From Actinomycetota bacterium (GTDB lineage: Bacteria; Actinomycetota; Acidimicrobiia; Acidimicrobiales; JAJPHD01): a stretch of DNA of 64,000 nucleotides. The notes under the pieces were generated by a model. It saw only the letters and a list, made by a program, of their open reading frames with translations, searched no databases and was not told where the DNA came from. The position numbers and the translations under genes are program-made. The stretch spans positions 186,001 through 250,000 of the forward strand of contig JAJPHD010000010.1 in assembly GCA_021325455.1 (NCBI GenBank), in the 5' to 3' direction. This document shows, one piece after another, positions 1 to 10,250 of the stretch. The stretch's first letter is position 1. Every line of letters begins with the position of its first letter.

Positions 1-36
1 GCAGCACCGCTGCCACCCCGAACGCCAGCCGGGCAT
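1..36 (-). CDS. Start of the next nar operon gene (probably narJ), partial
   Basis: Only 12 codons lie inside the window. An ATG at 36 on the minus strand follows an AGGAGG ribosome-binding site that overlaps the narH stop codon, so translation is probably coupled to narH. In narGHJI operons the gene after narH encodes the NarJ chaperone that inserts molybdenum cofactor into NarG. The 12 visible residues are too few to identify the product; narJ is inferred from gene order alone. Confidence 0.35.
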   Translation of the reverse strand, partial: MPGWRSGWQRCC

Positions 37-45
37 GGCACCTCC

Positions 46-1584
46 TCACCTCCGGCCCTCCAGCACGCGAAGGTGGGTACGACCGTCATCCCCCCGGGTG
101 GCCACGGGAAGGCCCCATCCCCCCATGCCTGGGCCTCCCTCTGACTCGAGGGAGCAGCCCGAGAGAGAGTGCTGGGCGAGGAGGCGCCCGGCATCCTCGG
201 CATGGGCGGGCGGCACCACGTAGCGATCCTCGTAGCGGGCTATGGCGATGAGGCGGAAGAGGTCCTCGACGTCGGCCGCCTCCATGCCGACCGTGCGCGG
301 ATCGGCCGACGGGGTGAGCCCCAGCTGGCGAGACCGCATGAAGGCCCGGACCAGGGCCAGCCGGCGCAGGGCCTGACGCACCGGCTCCACCTTGCCGGCC
401 GTGAACAGGTTGGCCAGGTACTCCACGGGTATGCGCAGGGCATCGATGGCCCCGAAGACGGCATCGGCATCCTCTCCCCCGCCGGGGCCTCCCACCATGT
501 CGGCCATGGGTGAGAGGGGGGGCACGTACCACACCATGGGCATGGTCCGGTACTCCGGATGGAGGGGGAGGGCGACGCGGTGCCGGGCGATCAGGGCGTA
601 GGCCGGCGAGCGGCGGGCGGCCTCCACCCAGTCATGGGGAATGCCGGCGGCAAGGGCCTCCGCCCTCACCGTCGGGTCCTCGGGGTCCAGGAAGACCGAG
701 AGCTGGGCCTCGTAGAGGTCCTGAGGATCCTTCGTGGCCGCTGCCGCCAGCACGGCGTCGGCGTCATAGAGGACGAGCCCCAGGTACCTCAGGCGCCCCA
801 CGCAGGTCTCCGAGCAGACCGTGGGGAGGCCGGCCTCTATGCGCGGGAAGCACAGCGTGCACTTCTCGGCCTTGCCTGTGCGGTGGTTGAAGTAGACCTT
901 CTTGTACGGGCAACCCGACACGCAGAACCGCCAGCCCCGGCACCGGTTCTGGTCCACCAGCACGATCCCGTCCTCCTCCCGCTTGTACATGGCTCCCGAC
1001 GGGCAGGAGGCCACGCACGAGGGGTTGAGGCAGTGCTCGCATATGCGGGGCAGGTAGAACATGAACACCTGCTCGAAGCTCAGCTTCACGGCCTCCCCCA
1101 GCTTGACCAGGTTGGGGTCCTGGCCGGCCCGCTCGGGGGCCCCGGCCAGGTCGTCCTCCCAGTTGGTCCCCCATCTCGGAACCATGGCCCGCCCGGTCAG
1201 GGTGGAGTGGGCCTGCACCGAAGGAGCGGCCGTACCCGCCGGGGCGGTAATCAGCCTGGCGTAATCGTAGGTGAAGGGGTCGTGGTAGTCCTCGATGGTG
1301 GGCAGGTCAGGGTTGTAGAAGATGGTGAGGAGGCGGCGCAGGCGTGATCCCCCCCGCAGGGTGAGCCGGCCGCGCCGGTCCAGCTTCCAGCCCCCCTTCC
1401 ACAGGTCCTGGTCCTCGTAACGGCGCGGGTAGCCGAGGCCGGGCTTGGTCTCCACGTTGTTGAAGTAGACGTACTCGGTCCCCGGGCGGTTCGTCCAGGT
1501 TTGCTTGCAGGTCACCGAGCAGGTGTGGCATCCGATGCACTTGTCCAGGTTCATGACCATGCACACCTGGGCCATGATCCGCAC
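46..1584 (-). CDS. narH: Respiratory nitrate reductase beta subunit NarH
   Basis: Electron-transfer subunit of the membrane-bound nitrate reductase, carrying electrons from NarI to NarG through four iron-sulfur clusters. The 512 residues match the usual NarH length. The first cysteine group is CIGCHTCSVTC (C16, C19, C22, C26). The later groups are CEHCLNPSC, CRGWRFCVSGCP and CTLCF with a following CSETC. The Trp in CRGW replaces a cysteine, as in other NarH proteins, which gives a 3Fe-4S centre. The start is a GTG that shares one base with the narG stop (TAGTG); the N-terminus MRIMAQV aligns with the E. coli protein start. Cytoplasmic face of the membrane. Confidence 0.96.
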   Translation of the reverse strand: MRIMAQVCMVMNLDKCIGCHTCSVTCKQTWTNRPGTEYVYFNNVETKPGLGYPRRYEDQDLWKGGWKLDRRGRLTLRGGSRLRRLLTIFYNPDLPTIEDYHDPFTYDYARLITAPAGTAAPSVQAHSTLTGRAMVPRWGTNWEDDLAGAPERAGQDPNLVKLGEAVKLSFEQVFMFYLPRICEHCLNPSCVASCPSGAMYKREEDGIVLVDQNRCRGWRFCVSGCPYKKVYFNHRTGKAEKCTLCFPRIEAGLPTVCSETCVGRLRYLGLVLYDADAVLAAAATKDPQDLYEAQLSVFLDPEDPTVRAEALAAGIPHDWVEAARRSPAYALIARHRVALPLHPEYRTMPMVWYVPPLSPMADMVGGPGGGEDADAVFGAIDALRIPVEYLANLFTAGKVEPVRQALRRLALVRAFMRSRQLGLTPSADPRTVGMEAADVEDLFRLIAIARYEDRYVVPPAHAEDAGRLLAQHSLSGCSLESEGGPGMGGWGLPVATRGDDGRTHLRVLEGRR

Positions 1585-4500
1585 TAGAACCTCACTTCCT
1601 GCGACCGCCTCCTGATGACGGCGAGCTCGTCCCGCTGGGACCCGGTGGGCCCGTAGTAGTTGAACCCGTAGGAGAGCTGGCCATAGCCGCCGATCATGTG
1701 GGTGGGCTTCATCACCAGCCGGGTCAGCGAGTTGTCGGTCCCTCCGTGCTGGCCCGAGCCCTCGGCCACCGGCATGTCCAGGTGACGGTCGACGGCGTGG
1801 TACATGAGCACGGTGCCGGGCGGCACTCGGTGGGTGACCGCCGCTCTGGCCACCGTGACCCCGTTGCGGTTATAGGCCTCGATCCAGTCGTTGTCCGAGA
1901 TGCCCACCCGGGACGCATCGGCGTCATTGACCCAGATGACGGGACCACCCCGGAACAGCGACAGCATGTGCAGGTTGTCCTGGTACTCCGAGTGGATGGA
2001 CCACTTCGAATGGGGGGTGAGATAGCGCGCCACGTACTGGGCCTCGCCGTAGTCAGCCCGCCTGGGATCCCCGAGCGTGGCCACCAGGTCCAGGGGAGGG
2101 CGGTAGGTGGGCAGGCCCTCGCCCACCTCGGCCATCCAATCGTGGTCCAGGAAGAAGTGCTGGCGCCCGGTGAGCGTGTGCCAGGGCTTCATTCGCTCCA
2201 CGTTGACCGTGAAGGGCGAATAGCGCCTGCGCTCGGACTCGCATCCGGACCACTCCGGGGAGGCGATGACCGAGCGAGGCTGGGTCACGGTGTCGGCGAA
2301 GGTGATCCGGTCGCCCGCCCGCTCGTGGGCCAGGTCGGCCAGCGGCACCCCGCAGCGGGCCTCCAGGTCCTGGAAACCCCCGACAGCCAGGCGTCCGTTG
2401 GTGGTGCCCGAGAGGGCGAGGATGGCCTCGCACAGCCGGTCGTCCCGGTCTATGCGGGGGCGCCCGTCCGCCACCCCACCCCGAACGGCACCATTGCGGG
2501 TACGCAGCCAGGCCACCTCTTCGCCCAGAGGAAAGCGCACTCCCTTGGTGGTGGCCCCCACCTTGTCTATGAGCGGGCCCACCGAGTGCCAACGGTCGCT
2601 CAGGTGAGGGTAGTCCCGCTCGACCACCACGAGGCGGGGCATGGTCCGCCCTGGCAGGGGGTCGCACTCCCCCACCCTCCAGTCCCTGGGCGTGCCTCCC
2701 GGCTGGGCTGCCTCGTCAGGGGTGTCGTGCAGGAGCGGGACGGCCACCACGTCCCGGCGGGTCCCCAAGTGCCCCTCGGCCAGCCGGGAGAACTCCCGGG
2801 CCAGATGAGAGAAGAGGTCGAAGTCCGAACGGGCCTCCCAGGGGGGGGCGATGGCCGGGTTGAAGGAGTGGACGAAGGGGTGCATGTCCGTGGAGGACAG
2901 GTCGTGCTTCTCGTACCAGGTGGCGGCGGGCAGCACCACGTCGGCGTAGATGCCCGTGGAGGTCATGCGGAAGTCCACTGACACCAGCAGGTCGAGCTTT
3001 CCCTGAGGAGCCTCTTCCCGCCACCTGACGTCGGCGGGGCGGGCCTCGGGTGGGCACTCCGGCGCCGCCACGGCGTTCTCGGCCCCCAGAAGGTGGCGCA
3101 GGAAGTACTCGTGCCCCTTCCCGGAGGAGCCGAGCAGGTTCGATCTCCACACGGTGAGCACGCGGGGGAAGTTCAGCGGATTGTCGGGGTCCGATGCCCC
3201 AAGGTGCAGCCTCCCCTGCTGGAGCTCCTCGACCACGTAGCTCTCCACGTCCATCCCCCTGGCCTCCGCCTCGTCGCACAGGTCCAATGGATTACGGTCG
3301 AAGGCGGGGTGAGAGGGGAGCCAGCCCTGGGCCGCGGCGTAGGCGTTGAGGTCCACCACCGCCTTGCCCCTGAAGAGGCCCGAGCCGAGAGGGCTGGACA
3401 GGAGATCGGCCCGTGACCCCTCGTAGCGCCACTGGTCGGTGGCCAGGTACCAGTAGGGCGTGGCGGGCATGTGCCTGGTGGGCCTCGTCCAGTCGTAGGC
3501 GAAGGCCATGGTGAACCAGCCGGTGAGAGGGCGGACCTTCTCCTGGCCCACGTAATGGGCCCAGCCACCGCCGTTCACGCCCTCACAGCCGCACATGAGC
3601 AGGAGGGCCAGGAAGGTCCGGTAGGTCTGGTCGGAGTGGAACCAGTGGTTGGTGCCCGCCCCCATGGCGATCATGGACCGCCCGCCCGAGACCTCGGCAT
3701 TACGGGCGAACTCCCGGGCCACGCGTATGCAGGCGGCAGCCGGGACCGACGTTAGGCGCTCCTGCCACGCCGGTGTGTAGGGGGCGGAGGCGTCCTCGTA
3801 CGAACCGGGCCAGTCCCCCGGCAGGCCGGGGCGGGAGACGCCGTACTGGGCCATGACCAGGTCGCCCACCGTGGTGACCAGCTGGCCGCCGATCTCCACG
3901 GCAGGCACCCCCCTGCGCATCACCCCGCCTCCCTCGCCCTGGCCCATGTCGAAGCGGGGGAGGTCGACGGCCACGGGCCTGGAAGCGGGGTGGTGCTGGA
4001 CGGTGAGGGCCGGGTCGATTCCCTCCAGCCTCAGGTTCCACCGGCCCCTGCCGGAATCCGACCACCGGAACCCCAGCGAGCCGTTGGGCACGGCCGGCCG
4101 GTGAGTGACCCGGTCGAGGCACACCGTCTTCCATTTCGCCTCTTCCGAACGGTCGCCGAGGTCGGAGGCCGTGAGGAAGTGGCCGGGAACGAAGGCGTCT
4201 CCCCGCTCCCTCAGGGTCACGAGGAAGGGCAGGTCGGTGTAGGTCCGGGCGTAATCGAGGAAACGGGGCACGGGACGGTCCCGGTAGAACTCGGACAGGA
4301 TCACGTGGCCCATGGCCATGGCCAGAGCCCCGTCGGTCCCCGGGGCGGCGGGGAGCCATTCGTCGGCGAACTTGGTGTGGTCCGAATAGTCAGGTGAGAC
4401 GACGACGACCTTCTGCCCTCGGTAGCGGGCCTCGACCATGAAATGGGCATCCGGGGTGCGAGTTATCGGGAGGTTGGTGCCCCACACGATCAGGTACGAG

Positions 4501-5273
4501 GCGTTCCACCAGTCGGCGGACTCGGGCACGTCCGTCTGGTCACCGAAGACCTGTGGCGAGGCCGGAGGGAGGTCGGCGTACCAGTCGTAGAAGGAGAGGA
4601 TGACCCCGCCCAAAAGCGAGTAGAACCTGGTGCCGGCGGCATAGGAGGCCATGGACATGGCCGGTATGACCGTGAAGCCGGCGGTGCGGTCCGGGCCGTA
4701 GGCAGCCACCGTGTGGACGTGGGCGGCCGCCACCAGCTCGAGCACCTCGGGCCACGAGGCACGCACGAACCCGCCCTGCCCCCGGGCCCTCTTGTAGGCC
4801 GTGGCCTTCTCGGGGCTCCCCGTCAGCTCGGCCCAGGCCTCCACGGGGTCGCCGAGGCGGCCCTTGGCCTCCCGCCAGGCCTCCAGCAAGACCCCCCTCA
4901 CGTAGGGATAGCGGACGCGGGAGGGCGAGTACTCGTACCAGGAGAAGGAGGCCCCCCGGGGGCAGCCTCGGGGCTCGTACTCCGGGCTGTCGGGCCCCAC
5001 CGAGGGGTAGTCCACCGCCTGGGTCTCCCAGGTCACGATGCCGTCCTTCACGTAGACCTGCCAGGAGCACGACCCCGTGCAGTTGACCCCGTGGGTGGAG
5101 CGGACGACCTTGTCGTGCCTCCACCTCTCCCGGTAGAAGTCCTCTGCCTGCCGCCCCCCCCGGCGGTGCACCTCGCGGGCGTCGCCCGAGGGCTCCCCGG
5201 GCTGGATGTACCGGGCCGCTCGCACCAGGGCCGCCTCGGCCAGGAGGTTCGCAGGACGCCGGTCAGTGACCAT
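1584..5273 (-). CDS. narG: Respiratory nitrate reductase alpha subunit NarG
   Basis: Molybdopterin catalytic subunit that reduces nitrate to nitrite during anaerobic respiration. At 1229 residues it is full length for the family. The N-terminal 4Fe-4S site is H61-x3-C65-x3-C69 (HGVNCTGSC) with C104 in RGCPRGAS, the His-plus-three-Cys pattern of NarG. The segment LPITRTPDAHF carries the region expected to supply the Asp ligand of molybdenum. It is first in a minus-strand operon with narH. There is no strong twin-arginine export signal, so the active site is expected in the cytoplasm. Confidence 0.97.
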   Translation of the reverse strand: MVTDRRPANLLAEAALVRAARYIQPGEPSGDAREVHRRGGRQAEDFYRERWRHDKVVRSTHGVNCTGSCSWQVYVKDGIVTWETQAVDYPSVGPDSPEYEPRGCPRGASFSWYEYSPSRVRYPYVRGVLLEAWREAKGRLGDPVEAWAELTGSPEKATAYKRARGQGGFVRASWPEVLELVAAAHVHTVAAYGPDRTAGFTVIPAMSMASYAAGTRFYSLLGGVILSFYDWYADLPPASPQVFGDQTDVPESADWWNASYLIVWGTNLPITRTPDAHFMVEARYRGQKVVVVSPDYSDHTKFADEWLPAAPGTDGALAMAMGHVILSEFYRDRPVPRFLDYARTYTDLPFLVTLRERGDAFVPGHFLTASDLGDRSEEAKWKTVCLDRVTHRPAVPNGSLGFRWSDSGRGRWNLRLEGIDPALTVQHHPASRPVAVDLPRFDMGQGEGGGVMRRGVPAVEIGGQLVTTVGDLVMAQYGVSRPGLPGDWPGSYEDASAPYTPAWQERLTSVPAAACIRVAREFARNAEVSGGRSMIAMGAGTNHWFHSDQTYRTFLALLLMCGCEGVNGGGWAHYVGQEKVRPLTGWFTMAFAYDWTRPTRHMPATPYWYLATDQWRYEGSRADLLSSPLGSGLFRGKAVVDLNAYAAAQGWLPSHPAFDRNPLDLCDEAEARGMDVESYVVEELQQGRLHLGASDPDNPLNFPRVLTVWRSNLLGSSGKGHEYFLRHLLGAENAVAAPECPPEARPADVRWREEAPQGKLDLLVSVDFRMTSTGIYADVVLPAATWYEKHDLSSTDMHPFVHSFNPAIAPPWEARSDFDLFSHLAREFSRLAEGHLGTRRDVVAVPLLHDTPDEAAQPGGTPRDWRVGECDPLPGRTMPRLVVVERDYPHLSDRWHSVGPLIDKVGATTKGVRFPLGEEVAWLRTRNGAVRGGVADGRPRIDRDDRLCEAILALSGTTNGRLAVGGFQDLEARCGVPLADLAHERAGDRITFADTVTQPRSVIASPEWSGCESERRRYSPFTVNVERMKPWHTLTGRQHFFLDHDWMAEVGEGLPTYRPPLDLVATLGDPRRADYGEAQYVARYLTPHSKWSIHSEYQDNLHMLSLFRGGPVIWVNDADASRVGISDNDWIEAYNRNGVTVARAAVTHRVPPGTVLMYHAVDRHLDMPVAEGSGQHGGTDNSLTRLVMKPTHMIGGYGQLSYGFNYYGPTGSQRDELAVIRRRSQEVRF

Positions 5274-5289
5274 GCCGCCTCACTCCTAT

Positions 5290-5297
5290 CACATGTG
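5290..5297. promoter_or_regulatory. Palindrome in the narG/transporter divergent promoter
   Basis: CACATGTG is a perfect 8-base palindrome in the 80-bp gap between the divergent narG and TDT-transporter genes, 17 bp from the narG start. It is one of few AT-containing stretches there. A regulator shared by the two genes could bind it, but an 8-base palindrome is short and no known binding consensus is matched. Confidence 0.2.
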
Positions 5298-5353
5298 CCG
5301 CCCGCCTCGATAGTCTCGGCCGGTGCCGCCACGGGAGCGATCGAGGAGATACG

Positions 5354-6505
5354 GTGAGCAGGCCGGCCAGGGACAAAGGGCACTCGGCCATCGACGCGGG
5401 TCCATCCGGGCCCTCGGCTGAGGCGGGGTCCCCCACCCTGGCCTCCGAGCCCCTCCCCCGGGGGCTCGTGGGCCGGTGGCTGGCCACCTTGGACCCCGGA
5501 TACTTCGCCTGGGTCATGGCCAGCGGCATCATCTCCGTGGGAGGGGCCCTGCTCGGGGTCCCGCTCCTCTCCGAGGTGGCCCTGGGGGTAACGATCGGCG
5601 CCTTCCTCCTGCTGGGCTGGGCCTACGGCATGAGGATGGCCCTCTTCCCGAGGCGGTTCCGCACAGGCCTGCGAGACCCCACCGTGGCCATGGCCTACTT
5701 CACCGTCGTGGCCGGGACCGGCGTGCTGGCCATCCGGCTCCAGATGGCCGGTCATGCCACAGTGGCGCTCGGCCTGGGCGTGGCCGCGTTCTGCGCCTGG
5801 CTGGTCCTCACCTACGGGCTGCCCTGGTCGATCGTGGCTGCCGCCCACCGTCCCGTCCTGGGCCAGTTCAACGGGACGTGGCTGGTCTGGGTGGTGGCCA
5901 CCCAGTCCCTCTCGATCGTGGCCGCCGGCCTGGCCCCGGCGGCACCGGGCGCCGCCCTTCGCCATGCCCTGCCGGCGGTTGCCACCACCCTCTGGGGCGT
6001 GGGCGTCGTCCTCTACCTGGTCCTCATCGTCATCATCTTCCTCCGCCTCATGGTGGTGGAGGTGACCCCGGCCGAGATGGGCCCGGCCTATTGGATCGCC
6101 ATGGGAGCCACCGCCATCAGCGCCCGGGCCGCCGCCGGCATCCTCGTGCTGCATGGTCCCCGGGTCGGCGTGATCGTGTCCGAGATGCACCCGTTCCTCG
6201 TGGGGCTCTCCGTCGTCCTGTGGGCCTTTGGAACCTGGTGGATCCCCCTGCTGGTCCTGCTGGGCATCTGGCGTTACCTGGTGCGCGGCTACCCCAAGGG
6301 GTACGAGCCTCGTCTGTGGAGCGTGGTCTTCCCCCTCGGCATGTACACGGTGGCCTCCTACACCCTGGGCCGAGCAGCGGGGCTGGACTTCATGGTGGCC
6401 GTGGCCCGGGTGTGGCTCTGGGTGGGAGTGGTGGCCTGGGTGGCCGTGCTGGGGCTCATGCTGGGCTCTCTGGGCCGCGCCGTGGCGCGCCGCCGGCGCT
6501 CGTAG
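5354..6505 (+). CDS. TDT/SLAC1-type anion transporter
   Basis: Integral membrane protein of 383 residues in the tellurite-resistance/dicarboxylate transporter (TehA, Mae1, SLAC1) superfamily. After a 40-residue hydrophilic N-terminus, the segment from DPGYFAWVMASGI onward shows about ten hydrophobic helices, and the family-typical first-helix motif is clear. The start is GTG with GAGGAG five bases upstream. It is divergent from narGH with an 80-bp gap. Relatives carry nitrate, chloride, malate or sulfite. Nitrate or nitrite movement is suggested here only by its position; no NarK-type transporter is seen in the window. Confidence 0.85.
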   Translation: MSRPARDKGHSAIDAGPSGPSAEAGSPTLASEPLPRGLVGRWLATLDPGYFAWVMASGIISVGGALLGVPLLSEVALGVTIGAFLLLGWAYGMRMALFPRRFRTGLRDPTVAMAYFTVVAGTGVLAIRLQMAGHATVALGLGVAAFCAWLVLTYGLPWSIVAAAHRPVLGQFNGTWLVWVVATQSLSIVAAGLAPAAPGAALRHALPAVATTLWGVGVVLYLVLIVIIFLRLMVVEVTPAEMGPAYWIAMGATAISARAAAGILVLHGPRVGVIVSEMHPFLVGLSVVLWAFGTWWIPLLVLLGIWRYLVRGYPKGYEPRLWSVVFPLGMYTVASYTLGRAAGLDFMVAVARVWLWVGVVAWVAVLGLMLGSLGRAVARRRRS

Positions 6506-6539
6506 GAAGGGTCAGTCCCGGCCGCCCCCCCACCCCCTA

Positions 6540-6995
6540 TCAGCGCGGGGGCGGCAGGGACGCCAGGGTGGTGGCAAGCAGCACTATCCAGATCGACAGG
6601 GCGAGGGTGATGATGGCGAGGATGCGCCCCGCCGACCGGGGGAGCCGGCGGGCCACCACCCCGTGGGCGGTGGCCAGGGCGAAGGTGACCCCGACCACGA
6701 TCACCTTGGTCCGCAGCACCTGGCCGTAGGTGGTGGTGCCGAGGTTCGCCCAACGGACGCCCTCGTGCCAGGCCAGCAGAACCCCGGTGACGACCAGGAC
6801 GGGGAACAACCCGAACGAGGTCACGGTGCCAAACCGCCTCCCCGCAGCCGCCGCCATCTCCCGTGTGAGCACCGGGCCGCCGTGGCGACGCAGCAGGGGC
6901 ACCACCACCACCGACAGCATGAGCTGGCCGCCGACCCAGAAGACCGCCGCCAGCACATGGAAGAAGCGGACGACCGCCCAGGCATTGATGGCCAC
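6540..6995 (-). CDS. CopD-like four-helix membrane protein
   Basis: A 151-residue protein made of four predicted transmembrane helices, starting with [15 protein letters not shown], which resembles the CopD/PcoD copper-resistance domain and related small bacterial membrane proteins. The His in the first helix and a later HG pair are in positions where this family keeps histidines. It stands alone, convergent with the TDT transporter (34-bp gap) and divergent from an SDR gene. A role in copper handling is possible, but there is no other copper gene nearby. Confidence 0.65.
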   Translation of the reverse strand: MAINAWAVVRFFHVLAAVFWVGGQLMLSVVVVPLLRRHGGPVLTREMAAAAGRRFGTVTSFGLFPVLVVTGVLLAWHEGVRWANLGTTTYGQVLRTKVIVVGVTFALATAHGVVARRLPRSAGRILAIITLALSIWIVLLATTLASLPPPR

Positions 6996-7075
6996 CGGGG
7001 AGCCAACTCTATTGTTCTCCCCGTGACCCAGCCGGCCAAGCCACTCCCACCGCCGACAGCCCGAGGCAAGCGACA

Positions 7076-7915
7076 GTGAGCCGGGAGCCGGCGACTCCCC
7101 CCTTTCGCCTGGAGGGCCGCCGCGCCCTCGTCACGGGGGCGGGGAGCCCCAGCGGGATAGGGTTCTCGTGCGCCCTGCTGCTGGGCCGGCTGGGGGCCCG
7201 GGTCACCATCACGGCCACGAGCGACCGGGTGCACGAGCGGGCCCAGGAGCTACGGCAGGCCGGCATAGAGGCGGCATCCGTGATCGGGGACCTCACACGC
7301 CCTGACGAGGCCGAGCGAGTGGTCGAGCAGGCCTCTTCGGAGGGGACGGTCACCGTGCTCGTGAACAATGCGGGCATGGTGTCGGTGTCCTGCCCGGCCA
7401 CCTCCGGGCGCGTGAGCGACCTGTCCGTGGAAGAGTGGCGCCGGGAGCTGGACCGGGAGGTCACGACGGCCTTCCTCGTGTCCAGGGCCGTTGTCCCCGG
7501 CATGGAGGCGGCCGGGTGGGGCCGGATAGTGAACGTGTCCTCCGTCACGGGCCCGGTGGCCGCCATCGCCGCCGACGTGGCCTACGCCGCCGGCAAGGCC
7601 GCCATGCTGGGGCTCACCCGAGCTCTGGCCGTCGACCTGGCCGGGAGGGGCATCACCGTCAATGCCGTAGGGCCGGGGTGGATAGGGACCGGCTCGTCCT
7701 CACCCCGAGAGATGGGCCTCGGCGACGGCACCCCCCTGGGCCGCCCCGGGAGGCCCGAGGAGGTGGCGGCGGCCGTGGCCTTCCTGGCCACCCCGGAGGC
7801 GAGCTATGTGACCGGCCAGTTGCTGGTGGTGGACGGCGGGAACACGGTGGCGGAGGAGCGCGTGGTGCTGGCCCCGGAGGCCGCCGGTCGGGGCCAGGAC
7901 CAGCACCATGGTTGA
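7076..7915 (+). CDS. SDR-family NAD(P)-dependent oxidoreductase
   Basis: Short-chain dehydrogenase/reductase of 279 residues. The cofactor motif [10 protein letters not shown] is at 20-29, NNAG at 97-100, the catalytic Ser is S155 or S156, and the catalytic pair is Y170-x3-K174. The C-terminal GQLLVVDGG signature is present. The closest general type is the 3-oxoacyl-ACP reductase/glucose dehydrogenase-like classical SDR; the substrate cannot be read. The start is GTG. Its last 8 bases overlap the start of the next gene, so the two are probably translated together, pointing to a shared pathway with the kinase/aminotransferase fusion. Confidence 0.88.
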   Translation: MSREPATPPFRLEGRRALVTGAGSPSGIGFSCALLLGRLGARVTITATSDRVHERAQELRQAGIEAASVIGDLTRPDEAERVVEQASSEGTVTVLVNNAGMVSVSCPATSGRVSDLSVEEWRRELDREVTTAFLVSRAVVPGMEAAGWGRIVNVSSVTGPVAAIAADVAYAAGKAAMLGLTRALAVDLAGRGITVNAVGPGWIGTGSSSPREMGLGDGTPLGRPGRPEEVAAAVAFLATPEASYVTGQLLVVDGGNTVAEERVVLAPEAAGRGQDQHHG

Positions 7916-10175
7916 CCCCCTCACCGAACCCGCCCCTTCCTTCCCGGCCGAGGCTGCCGGCCGGCTCCTCTCCGACCTCTACGGCGTGGAGGGCGATCTC
8001 ACCCGGCTGTACGGCGAGCGAGACCTCAACTTCAGGGTCGACTCCCCCGACGGGAAGGCCTACCTGCTCAAGATCTACAACCCGGCCGACTCGGCGGCGG
8101 TGGTCGACATGCGGAGCCAGGCCCTGGCTCACATCGGGAGGGTCGACCCGGGCCTACCGATCTGCAGGGTCATCCCCGCCCGCGACGGCTCTCTGGCCGC
8201 GTCCGCCCCAGCGCCCGACGGGCGCCACTCCCAGGTCCAGCTGCTCACCTTCCTCGAGGGACGCCACCCCTCTCGCCACGAGCTCACCGAGGAGGTGCTC
8301 TTCGAGTGGGGACGGTGCACGGCCCGGCTGGGGCGCGCCCTGCGGGGCTACTTCCACCCCGCCGCCGCCTACCCGATCCAATGGGACCTCCGTCGCGCTG
8401 AGGCGCTGGGCGAGCGCCTGCCCCTCGTCGAGGACCGGTCCCGCCCCCTCGTGGGCGAGGTCGTCGAGCGCTTCGTCAAGGGCGTTGCCCCGGTCCTCCC
8501 CCGGCTCCGGGCCCAGGTCGTCCACAACGACATGAACCGCGAGAACGTCCTGGTGGACGAGGGGAACAGGATCGTCGGGATCACCGACTTCGGCGACATG
8601 ACCCACACTGCCCTGGTCTGCGACCTGGCGGTGGCCATCGCCGACGTGGTCGACGGCCGCCCCGACTCCCTCCAGATGGCCGGGCCAATGGTTGCCGGTT
8701 ACGCGTCACTCACCCCCCTCGACCCCGAGGAGGCAGCCGTGCTGGGCGACCTGGTGGCGGCCCGGCTGGCCACCTCCATCGTGGTGGGCGCCTGGCGGCA
8801 GGCCCGGGGCGTGGGTAGGCCGGGAGCCCCGGAGGGAGCGGTCAGCTTCCTCCACATCCTGGCCCGGGAGGGCTGGGCCGAGGCCGCTCACCGCTTCGAG
8901 CAGGCGGCTCGGTCCCCCTCGGCCGCGGGCCGGCTTCCGTACCGGCCTCGCTCCCGGCCCGACCTGGCGGCGGCCCGTCCCAAGGTCCTCGGGCCCCTGG
9001 GGCTCTTCTACGACGAGCCCCTGCACCTGGTGCGCGGCCAGGGAGCCCATGTCTATGACTCCGAGGGTCGTCGCTACCTCGACGCCTACAACAACGTCCC
9101 GGTGGTCGGGCACTGTCATCCCGACGTGGTGGCCGCCATCGAGGCCCAAGGCCGCCTGCTCGTCACCAACACCCGCTACCTCCACGAGGCCAGTGTGGAG
9201 CTGGCCGAGGAGCTCCTCGCCACGGCGCCGGAGGGGCTGGACCGTGTCCTTCTGGTCAACTCCGGGAGCGAGGCCAATGACCTGGCTTGGCGGATCGCAG
9301 CCTTCTCCACCGGCCGCCGGGGAGCACTGGTCACCCGCCACGCCTACCACGGGGTGACCCAGGCCACCACCGACCTCTCCCCGGAGGAGTGGCCCCCGGG
9401 GTACAGGCCTGACCATGTGAGGCTGGTGGCCCCTCCCCCCGCCGACGCCTCGAGCGCCTTGGCCTCCATAGGCGACCTCGAGGCCTCCGGCCATCCCCCG
9501 GCTGCCCTGTTCGTCGACCCCGCCCTCACCAGTGACGGCATCCTGGGGCCAGGGCCCTACTGGCTGCAGTCTGTTGCGCTGGCTGTGCGAGAGGCGGGGG
9601 GGCTGGTCGTGGCCGACGAGGTCCAAGCCGGCTACGGGAGGACCGGTGAGGGCATGTGGAGCATCTCTTCCTCCGGCGTGGAGCCCGACCTCATGACCCT
9701 GGGCAAGCCCATGGGCAACGGCTTCCCCGTGGCCGCCGTGCTGGGCCCCTCCCGGCTCGTGGACCCCTTCATCGAGGAGACCGGGTACTTCAGCACCTTC
9801 GGGGGCAACACCGTGGCCTGCGCCGCGGCTCTGGCCGTGCTTCGCGTCCTGCGTGCAGAGCACCTGGTGGAGCACGCCGCCGAGGTGGGGGCGCAGCTTC
9901 GCCGCCGGCTCGAGGAGGTCGCCTCCGGCCACCAGGCCGTGGGCGCCGTGCGCAGCTGGGGCCTGCTGTGCGGGCTCGAGCTGGTGGATCCCCATGGAGC
10001 CCATCCCCGCCAGTGGGCGGCTGCGGTGGCCAACCGCATGAGGCGGCTCGGGGTGCTGGTGGGCACCACGGGGCCGGAGGGCAACGTCTTGAAGATACGG
10101 CCGCCACTGGTGCTCGAGGCTGCCGACGCCGACCAGGTCGCTGACCGGCTCGACCTTGCCTTGCGCTCCCCCTGA
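7908..10175 (+). CDS. Fused APH-type kinase and class-III PLP phospho-lyase/aminotransferase
   Basis: A 755-residue two-domain protein. Residues about 20-320 form an aminoglycoside-phosphotransferase-like kinase with the catalytic loop H206-N-D208-M-N and the metal motif ITDFGD. Residues about 350-755 form a class-III aminotransferase fold with [15 protein letters not shown] and the PLP lysine K600 in LGKPMGNG. Human 5-hydroxylysine kinase and the ethanolamine-phosphate/phosphohydroxylysine phospho-lyases are the same two families as separate proteins, so the inferred chemistry is phosphorylation of an amino alcohol followed by elimination of phosphate. It lacks the M23 peptidase-like domain found between these two in some bacterial fusions. 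ATG start overlaps the SDR stop. Confidence 0.85.
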   Translation: MVDPLTEPAPSFPAEAAGRLLSDLYGVEGDLTRLYGERDLNFRVDSPDGKAYLLKIYNPADSAAVVDMRSQALAHIGRVDPGLPICRVIPARDGSLAASAPAPDGRHSQVQLLTFLEGRHPSRHELTEEVLFEWGRCTARLGRALRGYFHPAAAYPIQWDLRRAEALGERLPLVEDRSRPLVGEVVERFVKGVAPVLPRLRAQVVHNDMNRENVLVDEGNRIVGITDFGDMTHTALVCDLAVAIADVVDGRPDSLQMAGPMVAGYASLTPLDPEEAAVLGDLVAARLATSIVVGAWRQARGVGRPGAPEGAVSFLHILAREGWAEAAHRFEQAARSPSAAGRLPYRPRSRPDLAAARPKVLGPLGLFYDEPLHLVRGQGAHVYDSEGRRYLDAYNNVPVVGHCHPDVVAAIEAQGRLLVTNTRYLHEASVELAEELLATAPEGLDRVLLVNSGSEANDLAWRIAAFSTGRRGALVTRHAYHGVTQATTDLSPEEWPPGYRPDHVRLVAPPPADASSALASIGDLEASGHPPAALFVDPALTSDGILGPGPYWLQSVALAVREAGGLVVADEVQAGYGRTGEGMWSISSSGVEPDLMTLGKPMGNGFPVAAVLGPSRLVDPFIEETGYFSTFGGNTVACAAALAVLRVLRAEHLVEHAAEVGAQLRRRLEEVASGHQAVGAVRSWGLLCGLELVDPHGAHPRQWAAAVANRMRRLGVLVGTTGPEGNVLKIRPPLVLEAADADQVADRLDLALRSP

Positions 10176-10250
10176 CCCGTTGCGAGCTGGCGGGGTCGAC
10201 CCCCCAGGAAATGGATGGCAGGGCGGTCCCGCAGCTGGCAGGGTGCGGGG

